DNA of 64,000 nt from a bacterium (GTDB lineage: Bacteria > Chloroflexota > Dehalococcoidia > Tepidiformales > Tepidiformaceae): assembly GCA_003577245.1 (NCBI GenBank), contig QEVS01000010.1:35825-99824 (forward strand), written 5' to 3'. The notes beneath the pieces were generated by a model that was not told where the DNA came from, made no database searches, and saw only the letters and a list, made by a program, of their open reading frames with translations. This document shows, one piece after another, positions 30,474-43,829 of this stretch; the first letter of the stretch is position 1; every line of letters starts with the position of its first letter. The position numbers were made by a program, and so were the translations under genes.

Positions 30474-32039
30474 ATGCGTGCCCTGCTCGGCGTCTACGAC
30501 AAGACTTCCATCGACACCTTCGCCCGCGGCCTGGCCGCCCTCGGCTGGGAGCTCGTCTCCACGGGCGGCACCTTCGCTGCCATCCAGGCAGCCGGTATCC
30601 CGGTCCGCAAGGTGGAAGACATAACCGGCTTTCCCGAAATGCTAGATGGCCGCGTCAAGACCCTCCACCCCGGCGTCCATGGCGGAATCCTCGCCCGGCG
30701 TGACGTCCCCGGGCACATTGCCGCCCTGCAGCAGCACGGGATCGGCGCCATCGACCTCGTCTGCTGCAACCTCTATCCCTTTTATGCCACGGTGACGAAG
30801 CCGGGCGGCGTCCCCTTTGAAGAAGGGATCGAGAATATCGACATCGGCGGCCCCACTATGCTTCGCGCGGCCGCAAAGAACCATGGCGATGTCATCGTTG
30901 TCGTGGATCCGGCCGACTACGAGCCAATCCTTGCCCGCCTCCGCGATGACACCGTCTCGCCCGAGTTTCGCCGCCACCTGGCATGGAAGGCCTTCGCTCA
31001 CACCGCCAGCTACGACAGCGCGGTCTCCGAGTGGCTCTGGCAGAGCGATGAGCCCGCCCCCTCGCTCACCATCCCCCTCCAGCTCGCCGCCGGGCTGAGG
31101 TACGGCGAAAACCCGCACCAGTCTGCCGCGTTCTACCTCGATCGCTCCCTCCGCGAACACGGCCGGGGGGGCATCGCCACTGCCGTGCAGCACCACGGGA
31201 AGGAGATGTCCTACAACAACTACCTTGACGCCGACGCCGCCTGGAATGCCGTGAACGACTTCCCCGGCCCCACCTGCGTCATCGTCAAACACACGAACCC
31301 GTGCGGCGTGGCCACGCGCGACGACATCCTCGAAGCCTACCGGCTCGCCGTTCGCGCCGACGCCACCAGCGCCTTCGGTGGCATCGTGGCCTTCAACTGC
31401 CCCGTCGACGAGGGGCTCGCTCGCGAGCTGCGCGAGTTCCGCAACCCCAACGACGGCGAAACCCGCATGTTCTACGAGATCGTGATCGCGCCCGGCTACA
31501 CGCCCGAAGGCCTCGGCGCGCTCAAGGGGAAGTCGAAGGATCTCCGCATCCTCGAAGCCAGCGCCCGCGAGCCCGGCGGGCTCTCATTGCGGCAGGTCGG
31601 CGGTGGCTGGCTGGCACAGGGCGCCGACGACCGCCGGCCTGAGGACATCGAGTTCAGGGTGGTCACGAACCGCCAGCCCACGCCCCGGGAGCTCGAAGAC
31701 GCCATGTTCGCCTGGCGCTGTGTGAAGCACGTCAAGAGCAATGCCATCACCGTTGCCAGGGGCAACCGCCTCCTTGGCATGGGCAGCGGGCAGCCAAACC
31801 GCGTGAAGAGCGTCGAAATCGCCATGGAGAAGGCGGGCGACGAAGTGAAGGGGGCGGCCCTTGCCAGCGATGCCTTCTTCCCCTTCGCCTGGGGGGACTC
31901 CATCGAAAAGGCCTGCCAGGCCGGCATTTCAGTCATCGTCCAACCCGGTGGCTCCCTGCGTGACCAGGATGGAATCGACTGCTGCAACCAGTACGGCGCC
32001 GCCATGGTGCTCACCGGCGTCCGCCACTTCCGGCATTGA
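30474..32039 (+). CDS. purH: Bifunctional AICAR formyltransferase / IMP cyclohydrolase
   Basis: 521 aa, normal PurH length. It performs the last two steps of de novo IMP synthesis: formylation of AICAR with 10-formyl-THF and ring closure. IMP cyclohydrolase (MGS-like) domain first (about 1-195: GVYDKTSIDTFARGLAALGW, STGGTFAAIQ, GRVKTLHPGVHGGILARRD), then the AICARFT domain with LRYGENPHQSAAFY, CVIVKHTNPCGVA, RCVKHVKSNAI (catalytic Lys/His region) and the closing FFPFAWGDSIE...AAMVLTGVRHFRH. No neighbour shares the pathway. Start ATG 30474. Confidence 0.97.
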   Translation: MRALLGVYDKTSIDTFARGLAALGWELVSTGGTFAAIQAAGIPVRKVEDITGFPEMLDGRVKTLHPGVHGGILARRDVPGHIAALQQHGIGAIDLVCCNLYPFYATVTKPGGVPFEEGIENIDIGGPTMLRAAAKNHGDVIVVVDPADYEPILARLRDDTVSPEFRRHLAWKAFAHTASYDSAVSEWLWQSDEPAPSLTIPLQLAAGLRYGENPHQSAAFYLDRSLREHGRGGIATAVQHHGKEMSYNNYLDADAAWNAVNDFPGPTCVIVKHTNPCGVATRDDILEAYRLAVRADATSAFGGIVAFNCPVDEGLARELREFRNPNDGETRMFYEIVIAPGYTPEGLGALKGKSKDLRILEASAREPGGLSLRQVGGGWLAQGADDRRPEDIEFRVVTNRQPTPRELEDAMFAWRCVKHVKSNAITVARGNRLLGMGSGQPNRVKSVEIAMEKAGDEVKGAALASDAFFPFAWGDSIEKACQAGISVIVQPGGSLRDQDGIDCCNQYGAAMVLTGVRHFRH

Positions 32040-32082
32040 TGGCGCTTCCCCCGTTTGCGGCACCCTCCTACAGTGGAGCGCA

Positions 32083-33489
32083 ATGACCACGCGCCGGCCG
32101 CAACAGGGTGACTTCCAGATCGAGCCGCCTGTCGCCCGCCACGCCGATGTTGTTCCTGCCGTCGAAGACCGTTCCTATATCGTCTTCGTGCTCGGCGCGC
32201 TCGTCATGGCGCTGCTCGGCGGCTTCCTGCTTTCGGTGGTTATCTCGCTTTCGTTATCCGGCACTATCAGCTGGGGCGAAGAGCGCCTGCCGCAGATGAC
32301 CCAGGCCCATGGCTGGGCACAGCTGCAGGGCTGGGCCGGGCTCTTCGTCGCAGGTATGGCGCTAAGGCTCATGCCTCGCTTCGCAGGGCGCCCACCCATC
32401 AGGACGAACGTCACACTCCCCGTCTTCGTTCTGCTTTTCTTTGCCGCCGCCGGGAGGGCCGTGGCTCAATCGTCACCCGCCGGAACGGCTGCCGAAACGC
32501 TCCTCCTCCTGGCAGGGCTGGCCGGGTCCGCAGGCTGTGCTGCAGTCGGCATCGCCGTCGGATACACCCTTGCCCGTGGGCGAAAGCGACCCGAGCCGTG
32601 GCGCTACTTTGCCTGGGCCGGCGCCGCCTGGTGGCTGGTTTGGGCGGCAATGGTCCTCATCGCCGCCATCGAAGGCGCCCGCAACGACGCTTTCGTCCCG
32701 GCCAGGCTTGACGACGCCATGGCCTGGGCCGTGATGCTTGGCGCGGTCGGCAATTTCGTCTTTTCCGTGCAAAGCCGGAGCGTCCCCGTATTCTTCGGGC
32801 GCCGCCTGCCTTCACGCCGGAAGCTCGCTGCCCCCGGGGCGCTTCTCAACATCGGTGCGCTGCTCGCGATCGCCTCGCGCCTGCCTCTTCACGGGCCGGT
32901 TCGCGAACGCCTGCTGGGAGCGGGGCTGGCCCTTGCCGGGCTGGGGCTGCTCTGGCTCGCTCCCGTGGCGGGCTCTCTGTGGGGTGAAGCGAAGCGCCTC
33001 CGTCCACGCGCTCGTGCGGCAGCGCGCTACGTGCTCGCGGCCAACGTCTCCGTCGCCCTTGCGGGGGTGCTCCTCGCCTGGGCGGGCGCGAACAGCCTCA
33101 TCTCCGGCGAGTTCGAATCCTTCGCTGCTCGCGATGCCGCACGCCATGCTCTCGGACTCGGGATGATCACGATGCTCATAATTGGCATGGCCCAGCTCGT
33201 CTCGCCGGTGTTCGCGCTCGAACGGGCCGAAGCCCGCCCTGCCGGCCTGGAAGACCATCTGGCATGGTGGTCGCTGGTGGCAGCCATCGTTCTGCGGGTG
33301 GCCGCCGGGCTCGCTTACGGGCACATGGATTCCGAACCGCGGATGCATATCGCGGCCGCGGCGGGTGTGCTCGCCTGGCTGGGCCTGGGAATGTTCGCCT
33401 TCAGCGTGGCCAGGGCAGTGCGCAAAGAGCCCCGGATGAAAGCCCTGCTCGCCTCCGCCGCCGGGGTCTCCGAAACCGAGCGGCCATAG
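32083..33489 (+). CDS. NnrS-like polytopic membrane protein
   Basis: 468 aa from ATG 32083, the first start after purH. About twelve TM segments. Histidines and loop patterns resemble NnrS / heme-copper-oxidase subunit I-like proteins: QMTQAHGWAQLQGWAGLFVA (about 67-86), LRLMPRFAG, VFFGRRLPS and ARHALGLGMITMLIIGMAQL (about 363-382, H followed by a TM). NnrS is a haem- and copper-containing membrane protein linked to nitric oxide metabolism in some bacteria. Family placement is moderate. It follows purH by 43 bases and converges on the ferritin-like gene. Confidence 0.7.
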   Translation: MTTRRPQQGDFQIEPPVARHADVVPAVEDRSYIVFVLGALVMALLGGFLLSVVISLSLSGTISWGEERLPQMTQAHGWAQLQGWAGLFVAGMALRLMPRFAGRPPIRTNVTLPVFVLLFFAAAGRAVAQSSPAGTAAETLLLLAGLAGSAGCAAVGIAVGYTLARGRKRPEPWRYFAWAGAAWWLVWAAMVLIAAIEGARNDAFVPARLDDAMAWAVMLGAVGNFVFSVQSRSVPVFFGRRLPSRRKLAAPGALLNIGALLAIASRLPLHGPVRERLLGAGLALAGLGLLWLAPVAGSLWGEAKRLRPRARAAARYVLAANVSVALAGVLLAWAGANSLISGEFESFAARDAARHALGLGMITMLIIGMAQLVSPVFALERAEARPAGLEDHLAWWSLVAAIVLRVAAGLAYGHMDSEPRMHIAAAAGVLAWLGLGMFAFSVARAVRKEPRMKALLASAAGVSETERP

Positions 33490-33501
33490 GCCCGGGCCCG
33501 C

Positions 33502-33924
33502 TCAGCCTTCCGCTCGCAGCTCCGCGACCTGCTCGTTGCACCAGTCGATGTTCTCGACGTGCTCTTTACGCATCTCGTGCAGCTCGCTCATGGTCTCCTC
33601 GGCCAGCGGCTCGGCGAGGAGGACATCAATGCGTTTCACCACCCACGCCTGCCCTCGCGCCAGCAGGTCCAGCCGTTCCGCGAGCGTAGGGAGCGCCATA
33701 ACTTTCTCTGCGAAGTCGTTCTGGCCGGCTGCCGGGACGCCGCCAAGCGCGCGCACCCCCCGTTCGAGCACCGCGCAGCTCACAGCTTCGTCGGCCTCTA
33801 TCTTCGTCAGGTGGTTGCGGAAGAACCCCTTGGGCACATTCTTCTTCAGGGCTGCGCCTACTTCGACCCCGGCGCGTTCGGCCATGAGCAGTTCGTTCAA
33901 CCGCGCAACGTTCTCGTCACTCAT
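33502..33924 (-). CDS. Small ferritin-like helical protein (DUF6306-like)
   Basis: 140 aa from ATG 33924. All-helical, with acidic and His residues placed as in ferritin-like bundles: RLNELLMAERAGVEVGAALK, HLTKIEADEAVSCAVLERGV and SELHEMRKEHVENIDWCNEQ. The E...E-x2-H layout suggests a di-metal site, but this is inferred. Probably related to the DUF6306 group often found in single copy. It converges with the NnrS-like gene (12-base gap) and is followed upstream by tRNA-Ser. Confidence 0.7.
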   Translation of the reverse strand: MSDENVARLNELLMAERAGVEVGAALKKNVPKGFFRNHLTKIEADEAVSCAVLERGVRALGGVPAAGQNDFAEKVMALPTLAERLDLLARGQAWVVKRIDVLLAEPLAEETMSELHEMRKEHVENIDWCNEQVAELRAEG

Positions 33925-33971
33925 GCGGATCATCGTACACCCGGGGGAGCCCCGTGGGCGCCGCCAGGTGG

Positions 33972-34061
33972 TGGCGGAGAGGGTGGGATTCGAACCCACG
34001 AGGGACTTGCGCCCCTACACGCTTTCCAGGCGTGCCTGATCGGCCACTCCAGCACCTCTCC
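33972..34061 (-). tRNA. tRNA-Ser (anticodon GGA)
   Basis: Class II tRNA on the minus strand, 90 nt with encoded CCA. Acceptor GGAGAGG (34061-34055) pairs with CCTCTCC; anticodon loop CTGGAAA; long variable arm (TAGGGGCGCAAGTCCCT region) typical of tRNA-Ser; T loop TTCGAAT; discriminator G then CCA (33974-33972). Confidence 0.95.
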
Positions 34062-34211
34062 GCGGCGGCCAGTTCCATAGTACCAACCGGCTCTCTTTCG
34101 AGCTTTGCCCGGCGGGTGCGCCGTGGCCTACTCGCCCCTTCCACTCGGCGGAGAACCGGCACGGCCGCTCGCGGATTGAACCCTGCGCCCGCGACGGGCA
34201 GGCCCGTCCCC

Positions 34212-35945
<1,734 letters not shown>

Positions 35946-36092
35946 GACCGCTCCGAATTTCAGTGCTCGATTCCACCCCACTACGCAGATCATTCGGACG
36001 ATTCCGAGCGGTCTGAATGGGAGGAATCCCCCGGCGTGATGTGCAGTAGCCTGCTGGCAGTGGCCGCCGCGTCGCGGACGCTCTACCTTGAC

Positions 36093-36839
36093 ATGGTCAT
36101 GCGTCCCGGAATCGACTCAGAGGCCGCCCTCCAGCACCTCCGCTCGGCCGATGCCACCATGGCCCGCATCATCGCCCGGGTTGGCCCCTTCGCTCTCCGT
36201 CCCGATGGCGAGGACCCTTTCCGCTCGCTCAGCCGCGCCATTGTCTACCAGCAGCTCAGCGGCCGCGCCGCGGGCACCATCTACCGCCGCTTTCTTCACC
36301 TCTTCGGGCGGGGCGACGCCTTCGACCCGGCCGTGCGCCGCACCAGCCCCGCGTGGGACCCGCTCGCGGACGAGTTCCCACCGCCCGAGGCCGTGCTCGC
36401 GCTCGATGACGAAGCGATGCGCGCCGCCGGGCTTTCGCGCCAGAAGGTAGCGTCGCTCCGGGATCTGGCCGCTCACTTCGCCTCGGGAGAACTCAGCGTC
36501 GAGCACTTCCACGCATGGGACGACGAAGATATCATCGCCCACCTTGCCGGCGTCCGGGGCATTGGCCGCTGGACGGCCGAGATGTACCTGATCTTCCATC
36601 TCGGGCGGCCCGACGTGCTCCCCGTCAACGACATCGGGATCAACAGGGCAATCATGCGCAACTACGCGCTCGAAGCGATGCCTAAGCCTGCTGAAGTCAG
36701 GAGCCTTGGCGAACCATGGCGCCCATGGGCCACGGTTGCCTGCTGGTATCTCTGGCGAAGCGAGGATACGCAGCTCCCCGCAGGGACCGAGTGGGACCCC
36801 GGGAAGGACGAGGGCGCTCCTCAGGCAGAGGCGCGGTAG
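36093..36839 (+). CDS. alkA: DNA-3-methyladenine glycosylase II (AlkA-like)
   Basis: 248 aa from ATG 36093 (earlier in-frame starts at about 36039 are possible). HhH-GPD superfamily: YQQLSGRAAGTIYRRF, then hairpin-helix-hairpin HLAGVRGIGRWTAEMYLIFH (about 158-177) and the catalytic Asp in LPVNDIGINR (about 188). It removes alkylated purines in base-excision repair. The AlkA N-terminal Ogt-like domain is absent, as in many short bacterial members. The gene overlaps the 3' end of the convergent receiver gene by 19 bases. Confidence 0.92.
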   Translation: MVMRPGIDSEAALQHLRSADATMARIIARVGPFALRPDGEDPFRSLSRAIVYQQLSGRAAGTIYRRFLHLFGRGDAFDPAVRRTSPAWDPLADEFPPPEAVLALDDEAMRAAGLSRQKVASLRDLAAHFASGELSVEHFHAWDDEDIIAHLAGVRGIGRWTAEMYLIFHLGRPDVLPVNDIGINRAIMRNYALEAMPKPAEVRSLGEPWRPWATVACWYLWRSEDTQLPAGTEWDPGKDEGAPQAEAR

Positions 36840-37183
36840 CGCTCGATTACCCGCTCGAGCTCATCGAGGTCAAACGGCTTGCGCAGGACCCCGGCCACGC
36901 GCCCCGCGTTCGCGCCCTCCTCGAAATCCGCTTCGCCCGTCATCACAACCACGGGAGGGTGCTTCCCCAGCCGGGCAATAGCCTCGATTACCGGCAGTCC
37001 ATCGCCGTCGTCAAGGTTGAGGTCGAGGAGAAGGAGGTCCCAGCCGTTGCCCGCCAGCCGCTCGATGGCCTCCGCTGCGCTCGTCACGCCCACCACATCG
37101 TGCCCCGCGGCAGCGAGCACCTTCTGGATTAGCCTGGCTATCGTGAGCTCGTCCTCAGCCAGGAGGATGCGCATCGCGGGCAT
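36821..37183 (-). CDS. Single-domain response regulator
   Basis: 120 aa, only a receiver domain. Acidic pocket ILLAEDE, phospho-acceptor Asp in DLLLLDLNLDDGDG (about 54), switch Thr in VVVMTGEAD and Lys in GVLRKPFDL. Three bases downstream of the histidine-kinase gene at 37187, so the two likely form a pair; no output domain, so it may act in a phosphorelay or by protein contact, as CheY/DivK-type proteins do. Overlaps the alkA end by 19 bases. Confidence 0.92.
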   Translation of the reverse strand: MPAMRILLAEDELTIARLIQKVLAAAGHDVVGVTSAAEAIERLAGNGWDLLLLDLNLDDGDGLPVIEAIARLGKHPPVVVMTGEADFEEGANAGRVAGVLRKPFDLDELERVIERYRASA

Positions 37184-37186
37184 GAC

Positions 37187-37852
37187 TTAAGCAGTATACC
37201 TCTCTTTGAGTGGCAGGCCAACCGCGATTTCCACCGCGCGCTCACGCCGCCGGGTCGTCACCTCTCCCCCCATCGCAAGCACGAACTGCCTTGCCCGGAA
37301 GAAGGCAAACCCCGCGTCGGCCGCCACGGGTTTCTCCTCGCCGGCGAAGCTGCCGCTCGCAAACCTCAGCCGGACCCCGTCCTGCTCCTCCTCAAAGACC
37401 AGGTCCACCGCTCCGCTGCCGGCCCCTATCCTGTTGGCTGCCTGCGCAAACCCGGCGAGCGCACGGACCAGGTGCCCTGCATCCCATGGGCCCGTGATTG
37501 ATGGCGGATTCGGGCCGATTAGCTCGATGCCCGGGGTCACCAGCTCGCGGGCTGCTGCAACGGCCGCCCTGAGGTCGCAGGGCCCGGGCGCCAGCGTCGA
37601 CTTGCCGCGCTCCAGCCGCGAGATCTCCTGCAGGTCGTCCGCCAGCCGCTGAAGGTCATCGATCGATGTGTTCAGCATCGTCGACAGTTCGGCATCGAGG
37701 ATGGACTGGTCTCCCGACCCGAGCCGTTTCGCCAGCTCGATGACCATCCGGATGGAGGTCAGGGGCGTGCGGATCTCGTGCGCAAAGGCACCCATTGCCT
37801 CACGCCGGTAATGGTCGGTCTCGCTCGACAAGAACTCCGAAGGTGCTGCCAT
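37187..37852 (-). CDS. Small soluble histidine kinase-like protein
   Basis: 221 aa without TM segments. HisKA domain with GAFAHEIRTPLTSIRMVIEL (His about 25) is clear. The following ATPase region is short and diverged: ALAGFAQAANRIG in place of the N box, FASGSFAGEEK and GFAFFRARQFVLAMGGEV in place of the G boxes; canonical DxGxG is missing. It may be a histidine phosphotransferase-like or degenerate kinase for the receiver encoded next. Same operon as the receiver. Confidence 0.8.
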   Translation of the reverse strand: MAAPSEFLSSETDHYRREAMGAFAHEIRTPLTSIRMVIELAKRLGSGDQSILDAELSTMLNTSIDDLQRLADDLQEISRLERGKSTLAPGPCDLRAAVAAARELVTPGIELIGPNPPSITGPWDAGHLVRALAGFAQAANRIGAGSGAVDLVFEEEQDGVRLRFASGSFAGEEKPVAADAGFAFFRARQFVLAMGGEVTTRRRERAVEIAVGLPLKERYTA

Positions 37853-37959
37853 CCCAGTACGGTTCCGACGATATTCCCTGTGCGTTCGTGCTGCAATGCG
37901 GGCTATGCCTGAGTGTGGGCCAGTGGTGGCCCGGGTCTGCGTGCCTGCCAGGCAAGGAG

Positions 37960-37991
37960 AAGGGGCGGCAGTCGTACGACCGCCGCCCCTT
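37960..37991 (-). terminator. Strong hairpin after hppA
   Basis: AAGGGGCGGC (37960-37969) and GCCGCCCCTT (37982-37991) are exact complements around a 12-base loop that itself contains GTCGTACGAC, able to pair further. It is 21 bases beyond the hppA stop on the minus strand. There is no long U tract, but the stem is strong enough to be a terminator or mRNA-stabilising end. Confidence 0.65.
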
Positions 37992-38012
37992 GCGAAGCTG
38001 TTCGCGTGCGCC

Positions 38013-40433
<2,421 letters not shown>

Positions 40434-40689
40434 GGGCCTCCCCTCCAATGACCGGTTCTGCCAGGGTTAGTCGCGCAGGGCACACAGAAACGGCGGCCGC
40501 CCCGCGCGACGCGCCGAAGTGGTGCGGAGAATAGCAGGGGGCCAGGCTATGAGCGAATTGAACCGCGTCTTGCACCGGAGCTGTAGCCGGCCCGCCGGAC
40601 GGTGCCGGGCCGATGGACAGGAACGGTGCGCGCGCTATCATCCGCCACTGTCTGCCGCCGCTCGGTGCCGGCCACAAGGAGCCAGCTCA

Positions 40690-41919
40690 ATGAGATCCGC
40701 CCGCCTCGTCTCCGCCCTCGCTGCACTCGCCTTTTCCATTGCCCTCTCCGGTTGTGGCGGCGGCAATAGCACCGGGGAAACAGACCGCAGCGGCAGCGAA
40801 GTCCCCACCGCCCAGGCTACCCAGGCGTCGAGCACCCCGACTCCAGAGCGAATCCCAACCCTGGCCAACTCCGGTCCTTCACCGAGTGACCTCCTCGGGG
40901 CGCTTCTGACGCCCGGCGACGTGGCCACCGGCGCGGCGGCCGCTTCTCTCTGGCAGGGCTTCCCTGAAGTGTCCGCAGGTGGATACAACCTCGATCCCTC
41001 TGTGCCGCAAGACAAGGGTGAGGTGGCCTGGGTATTCGTGGAATGGGCTGTTCCCGGGGCCAAGGATGGCGACCCAGTACGGGGCCGCCTGCGTCAGTCG
41101 CTGCAACTCTTCAAAGATGAGAGCTCGGCAATCGCCGCACAGAAGAGTCACGTGCAGGCCGATGTGGACAACTTCGGTGCGAAGGTTGTCCCCGGGTCAC
41201 TCATCGGCGATGAATCTGTCTACCTGCAGCTGAGCGACTCGGCCAACAAGGAGACGCCCTATGTGGTAACTGCCCGGTTCCGAGTGGGCAAGCTCGTGGG
41301 ACGCATCGAGACGGCCCGTGCGACCGAGTACGACCGGACGGAGACCCTCGGGCCCATGGGCCGGGCTCTTGCGGCCAGGATGACGGTCGCCCTGGACGGG
41401 ACGCTGGTGGCAAAGCCCCTCCGGCCACAACTTGCAGAGCTCATGCCTCCCCCCTCTGCCGCTGCCGGGGTCGGTCCGCAGCTGGCGGAAGTTCTGCGGC
41501 CCCCGGAGGCCTTCGCGCTACTCTCCGCCGGGGGGAAGTACTTCACCATCAGGTCAAGGCTGGAGGCGTCCGGCGTCACCGAGCTGGGCTGGCGCGCCTA
41601 CGGCCTCGACGCCGACAAGACCCAGTTCGTGACGGCTACCCTCTTCCCGATGAGCAACGCTACTGCGGCACAGAGCTGGGTGGGTGGCCTGAAGGCGGAC
41701 CCCGCACACAAGTCAGACCAGGTAGACCCGGGCAAGACCGGCACGAGTTCGGTCTTCGTGACCAATGGCGGCAAGTTGTTCGAGCTCCAGTTCAGCAAGG
41801 GGAAAGTGGTCGCCTCGGTAGTCTGCCGCAGCATGGTCGACGTGGCGAATACCTCTGCAAGATGCGAGGGCGCGGTCCGCAAGCTGGCTGAAGCATGGTA
41901 CGCAGCGCTGCCAGAATAG
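40690..41919 (+). CDS. Hypothetical lipoprotein
   Basis: 409 aa from ATG 40690. Lipoprotein signal (LVSALAALAFSIALSGCGGG, lipobox LSGC), then a low-complexity Thr/Ser/Pro/Gln linker (to about residue 60) and two globular parts of similar length, each with a strand-rich pattern (RGRLRQSLQLFKDESSAIAA in the first, TATLFPMSNATAAQSWVGGL in the second) that look like repeats of one fold. No family recognised. It is divergent from hppA; the 240-base gap between them holds no visible gene. Confidence 0.75.
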   Translation: MRSARLVSALAALAFSIALSGCGGGNSTGETDRSGSEVPTAQATQASSTPTPERIPTLANSGPSPSDLLGALLTPGDVATGAAAASLWQGFPEVSAGGYNLDPSVPQDKGEVAWVFVEWAVPGAKDGDPVRGRLRQSLQLFKDESSAIAAQKSHVQADVDNFGAKVVPGSLIGDESVYLQLSDSANKETPYVVTARFRVGKLVGRIETARATEYDRTETLGPMGRALAARMTVALDGTLVAKPLRPQLAELMPPPSAAAGVGPQLAEVLRPPEAFALLSAGGKYFTIRSRLEASGVTELGWRAYGLDADKTQFVTATLFPMSNATAAQSWVGGLKADPAHKSDQVDPGKTGTSSVFVTNGGKLFELQFSKGKVVASVVCRSMVDVANTSARCEGAVRKLAEAWYAALPE

Positions 41920-41988
41920 GCCCTCGCCCTCCCGGATACGCCGTCGCCCCCTGATAATTGCCTCATCCTCACCAGGGGCCCTCCCTTC

Positions 41989-42996
41989 ATGCGAGAAGTA
42001 GCCGAGCTCAATGGCGACGGCATCGCCGCCGAACTGCGCGACTCCATCCATATGCTCAACGAGGCGCTCGGAAGCCCAGTTTCGTTCCGGCCGGTCGACT
42101 GGTCGCTCGCAAGGCGCGAGTCCGAACCCGCCGCCCTCGATGAAGGCATCGAAATGACCCGCGAGCTCGGCGTGGCAATGAAGTACCCCACCGTCACCGA
42201 GAGTGTCAGTCCCAACCAGGTGCTTCGCGACCGCCTCGGCCTCGCGGTCATCCACCGTCCCTGCCGGAGCTACCCGGGCATCAGCCGCAACTACACGGGT
42301 AGCATCGACCTGCACGTGGTTCGCGTGGCCACCGGTGGCACCTACGAAGACGCCGGCCACCGCATCGGCTACCACTCGGCCGTCAGCATCCGCATCATGG
42401 AGCGCACCCCCGTGGAGCACGCCGCCCACTTCGCCTTTCGCCTCGCCGAGCGCCACCGGCACAAGGTCGTGTCGACCAGCAAGTACACCATCCAGCGGGC
42501 CGCCGATGGCCTCTTCGAGGAGGTGGTGGCAGAGGTCGCGAAGGAGTACCGGAACGTCACGCACGAACGGGAGCTCTTCGACTCTCTCCTTGCCCGGCTC
42601 ATCATCAAGCCCGAAACGTTCGACGTGATCGTGACCCCGAACGAGTACGGTGACTTCCTGAGCGATGCGGTCTACGGCCTGATCGGTTCCATCGGCCTCG
42701 GGGCGAGCGCCTCATACGCCTTCACGCCCAGCCATCAGCCGAACATCGGCATCTTCGACCCGGCCGGTGGCACCGCGCCCGACATCGCCGGCAAGGGCAT
42801 CGCCAACCCTTCGGGAGCCATCGAAGCCTACGGCTACCTGCTCCAGTACTGCGGCCACTTCGAAATGGGCCGGCGGCTCGTCGACGCGGTGCACGACTGC
42901 ATCGCCGCCGGCGAAAGCACTCGCGACCTCGGCGGCACGCTCGACACAAAGGGGTTCACGGCTGCCGTTGCCGCAAGGGGACTGGCGGCTTTGTAG
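41989..42996 (+). CDS. Isocitrate/isopropylmalate dehydrogenase-family enzyme
   Basis: 335 aa. Family features: ELNGDGIAAEL at the start (equivalent to GDGIGPE), MKYPTVTESVSPNQVLRDRLG with the Arg, HRPCRSYPG, and the metal/NAD segment VTPNEYGDFLSDAVYGLIGS (D-x-x-SD) with FDPAGGTAPDIAGKGIANPS. The last motif is HGSAPDIAGK in true members. It is divergent from standard LeuB and Icd, so the substrate (isocitrate, homoisocitrate, tartrate or isopropylmalate) is left open. Start ATG follows an A/C-rich gap without strong RBS. Confidence 0.8.
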   Translation: MREVAELNGDGIAAELRDSIHMLNEALGSPVSFRPVDWSLARRESEPAALDEGIEMTRELGVAMKYPTVTESVSPNQVLRDRLGLAVIHRPCRSYPGISRNYTGSIDLHVVRVATGGTYEDAGHRIGYHSAVSIRIMERTPVEHAAHFAFRLAERHRHKVVSTSKYTIQRAADGLFEEVVAEVAKEYRNVTHERELFDSLLARLIIKPETFDVIVTPNEYGDFLSDAVYGLIGSIGLGASASYAFTPSHQPNIGIFDPAGGTAPDIAGKGIANPSGAIEAYGYLLQYCGHFEMGRRLVDAVHDCIAAGESTRDLGGTLDTKGFTAAVAARGLAAL

Positions 42997-43136
42997 CCAG
43001 GGAGCTATGCCCGCTGGAGCTGGAGCCGGGTCGCATCCAGGGATGCTCACGGTCTCCAGGGGCACCTCCGGTTCCGGGAGCCCTCACCGGTCTGCGGCCT
43101 GGGGGACTCACCCCGCGGATACCACCACCGGTCCGG

Positions 43137-43802
43137 CTAGATCACGTCGACGGCCTCGTCAGAAGAGACCTCGCCGCCAAGGGCCTCCGTGGCCCGCCGG
43201 AGTGCGATTGCCATCGTCAGGTCGCCTCGCGTCTTCTCGAGGATCCCGCGCGTCTGGTCCGTGGTTCGGCGCAGCCCCCCGGTCATCGCGTCCGGGAAGT
43301 CGATCGAAACAAGCACAGAGTAAATGTCGTCCATCGCCTGCAGGAGCTCTTCGCACCCTGTGAAGTCGCCCGCCCGCAGCCGATCGAGCAGGCTGCGCCG
43401 CAGCTCGCCCACAGCCTCGGCGGTGCCGTTGAGGTATGCCGGGTACTCAACCCCCAGCTCCTCGGGTGACGGTAAGGGCCTCCCGGAGATCAGCGCCAGC
43501 GTCGTCTGGGCCTCCGCATACTCCTTTTGGGCGTCATGCAAGAACCCCGCGTAGTACACGTCGCCGTGCCCGGCGAGTGCGCCCACCGCTTCGTCGCGCA
43601 CCTCGCGCGCGCTGTTCAGCAGCGCGGCCGCTTCGGCGAACTCGCCCCTGTGCACCGCGCGGATGGCATTTGCGCTCATGCGAATGATGGTGCGGCTCGC
43701 TGCCAGGCCCTTCTCTCGAGCGGAGTTCTTCTCGGCGAAGTTGCCCAGGATCCTGGGGATGATCTCGTCAAGCGGTGAAGTGTCAGCCACGGGGCGCCCC
43801 AC
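43137..43802 (-). CDS. Translin-family protein
   Basis: 221 aa. Helical protein with the translin signatures: SAREKGLAASRTIIRMSANA (about 26-45), IRAVHRGEFAEAAALLNSAR (about 47-66), YAGFLHDAQKEYAEA, and the diagnostic end GILEKTRGDLTMAIALRRAT (about 182-201). Translin binds single-stranded DNA/RNA as an octamer and is best known in eukaryotes and archaea; the bacterial role is unknown. Acidic residues that form the TRAX nuclease site cannot be confirmed by eye. Same strand as fmdB, 27 bases downstream of it. Confidence 0.85.
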   Translation of the reverse strand: MGRPVADTSPLDEIIPRILGNFAEKNSAREKGLAASRTIIRMSANAIRAVHRGEFAEAAALLNSAREVRDEAVGALAGHGDVYYAGFLHDAQKEYAEAQTTLALISGRPLPSPEELGVEYPAYLNGTAEAVGELRRSLLDRLRAGDFTGCEELLQAMDDIYSVLVSIDFPDAMTGGLRRTTDQTRGILEKTRGDLTMAIALRRATEALGGEVSSDEAVDVI

Positions 43803-43829
43803 GGACCTGGCGAGGGCTTCTCGCCTGCC

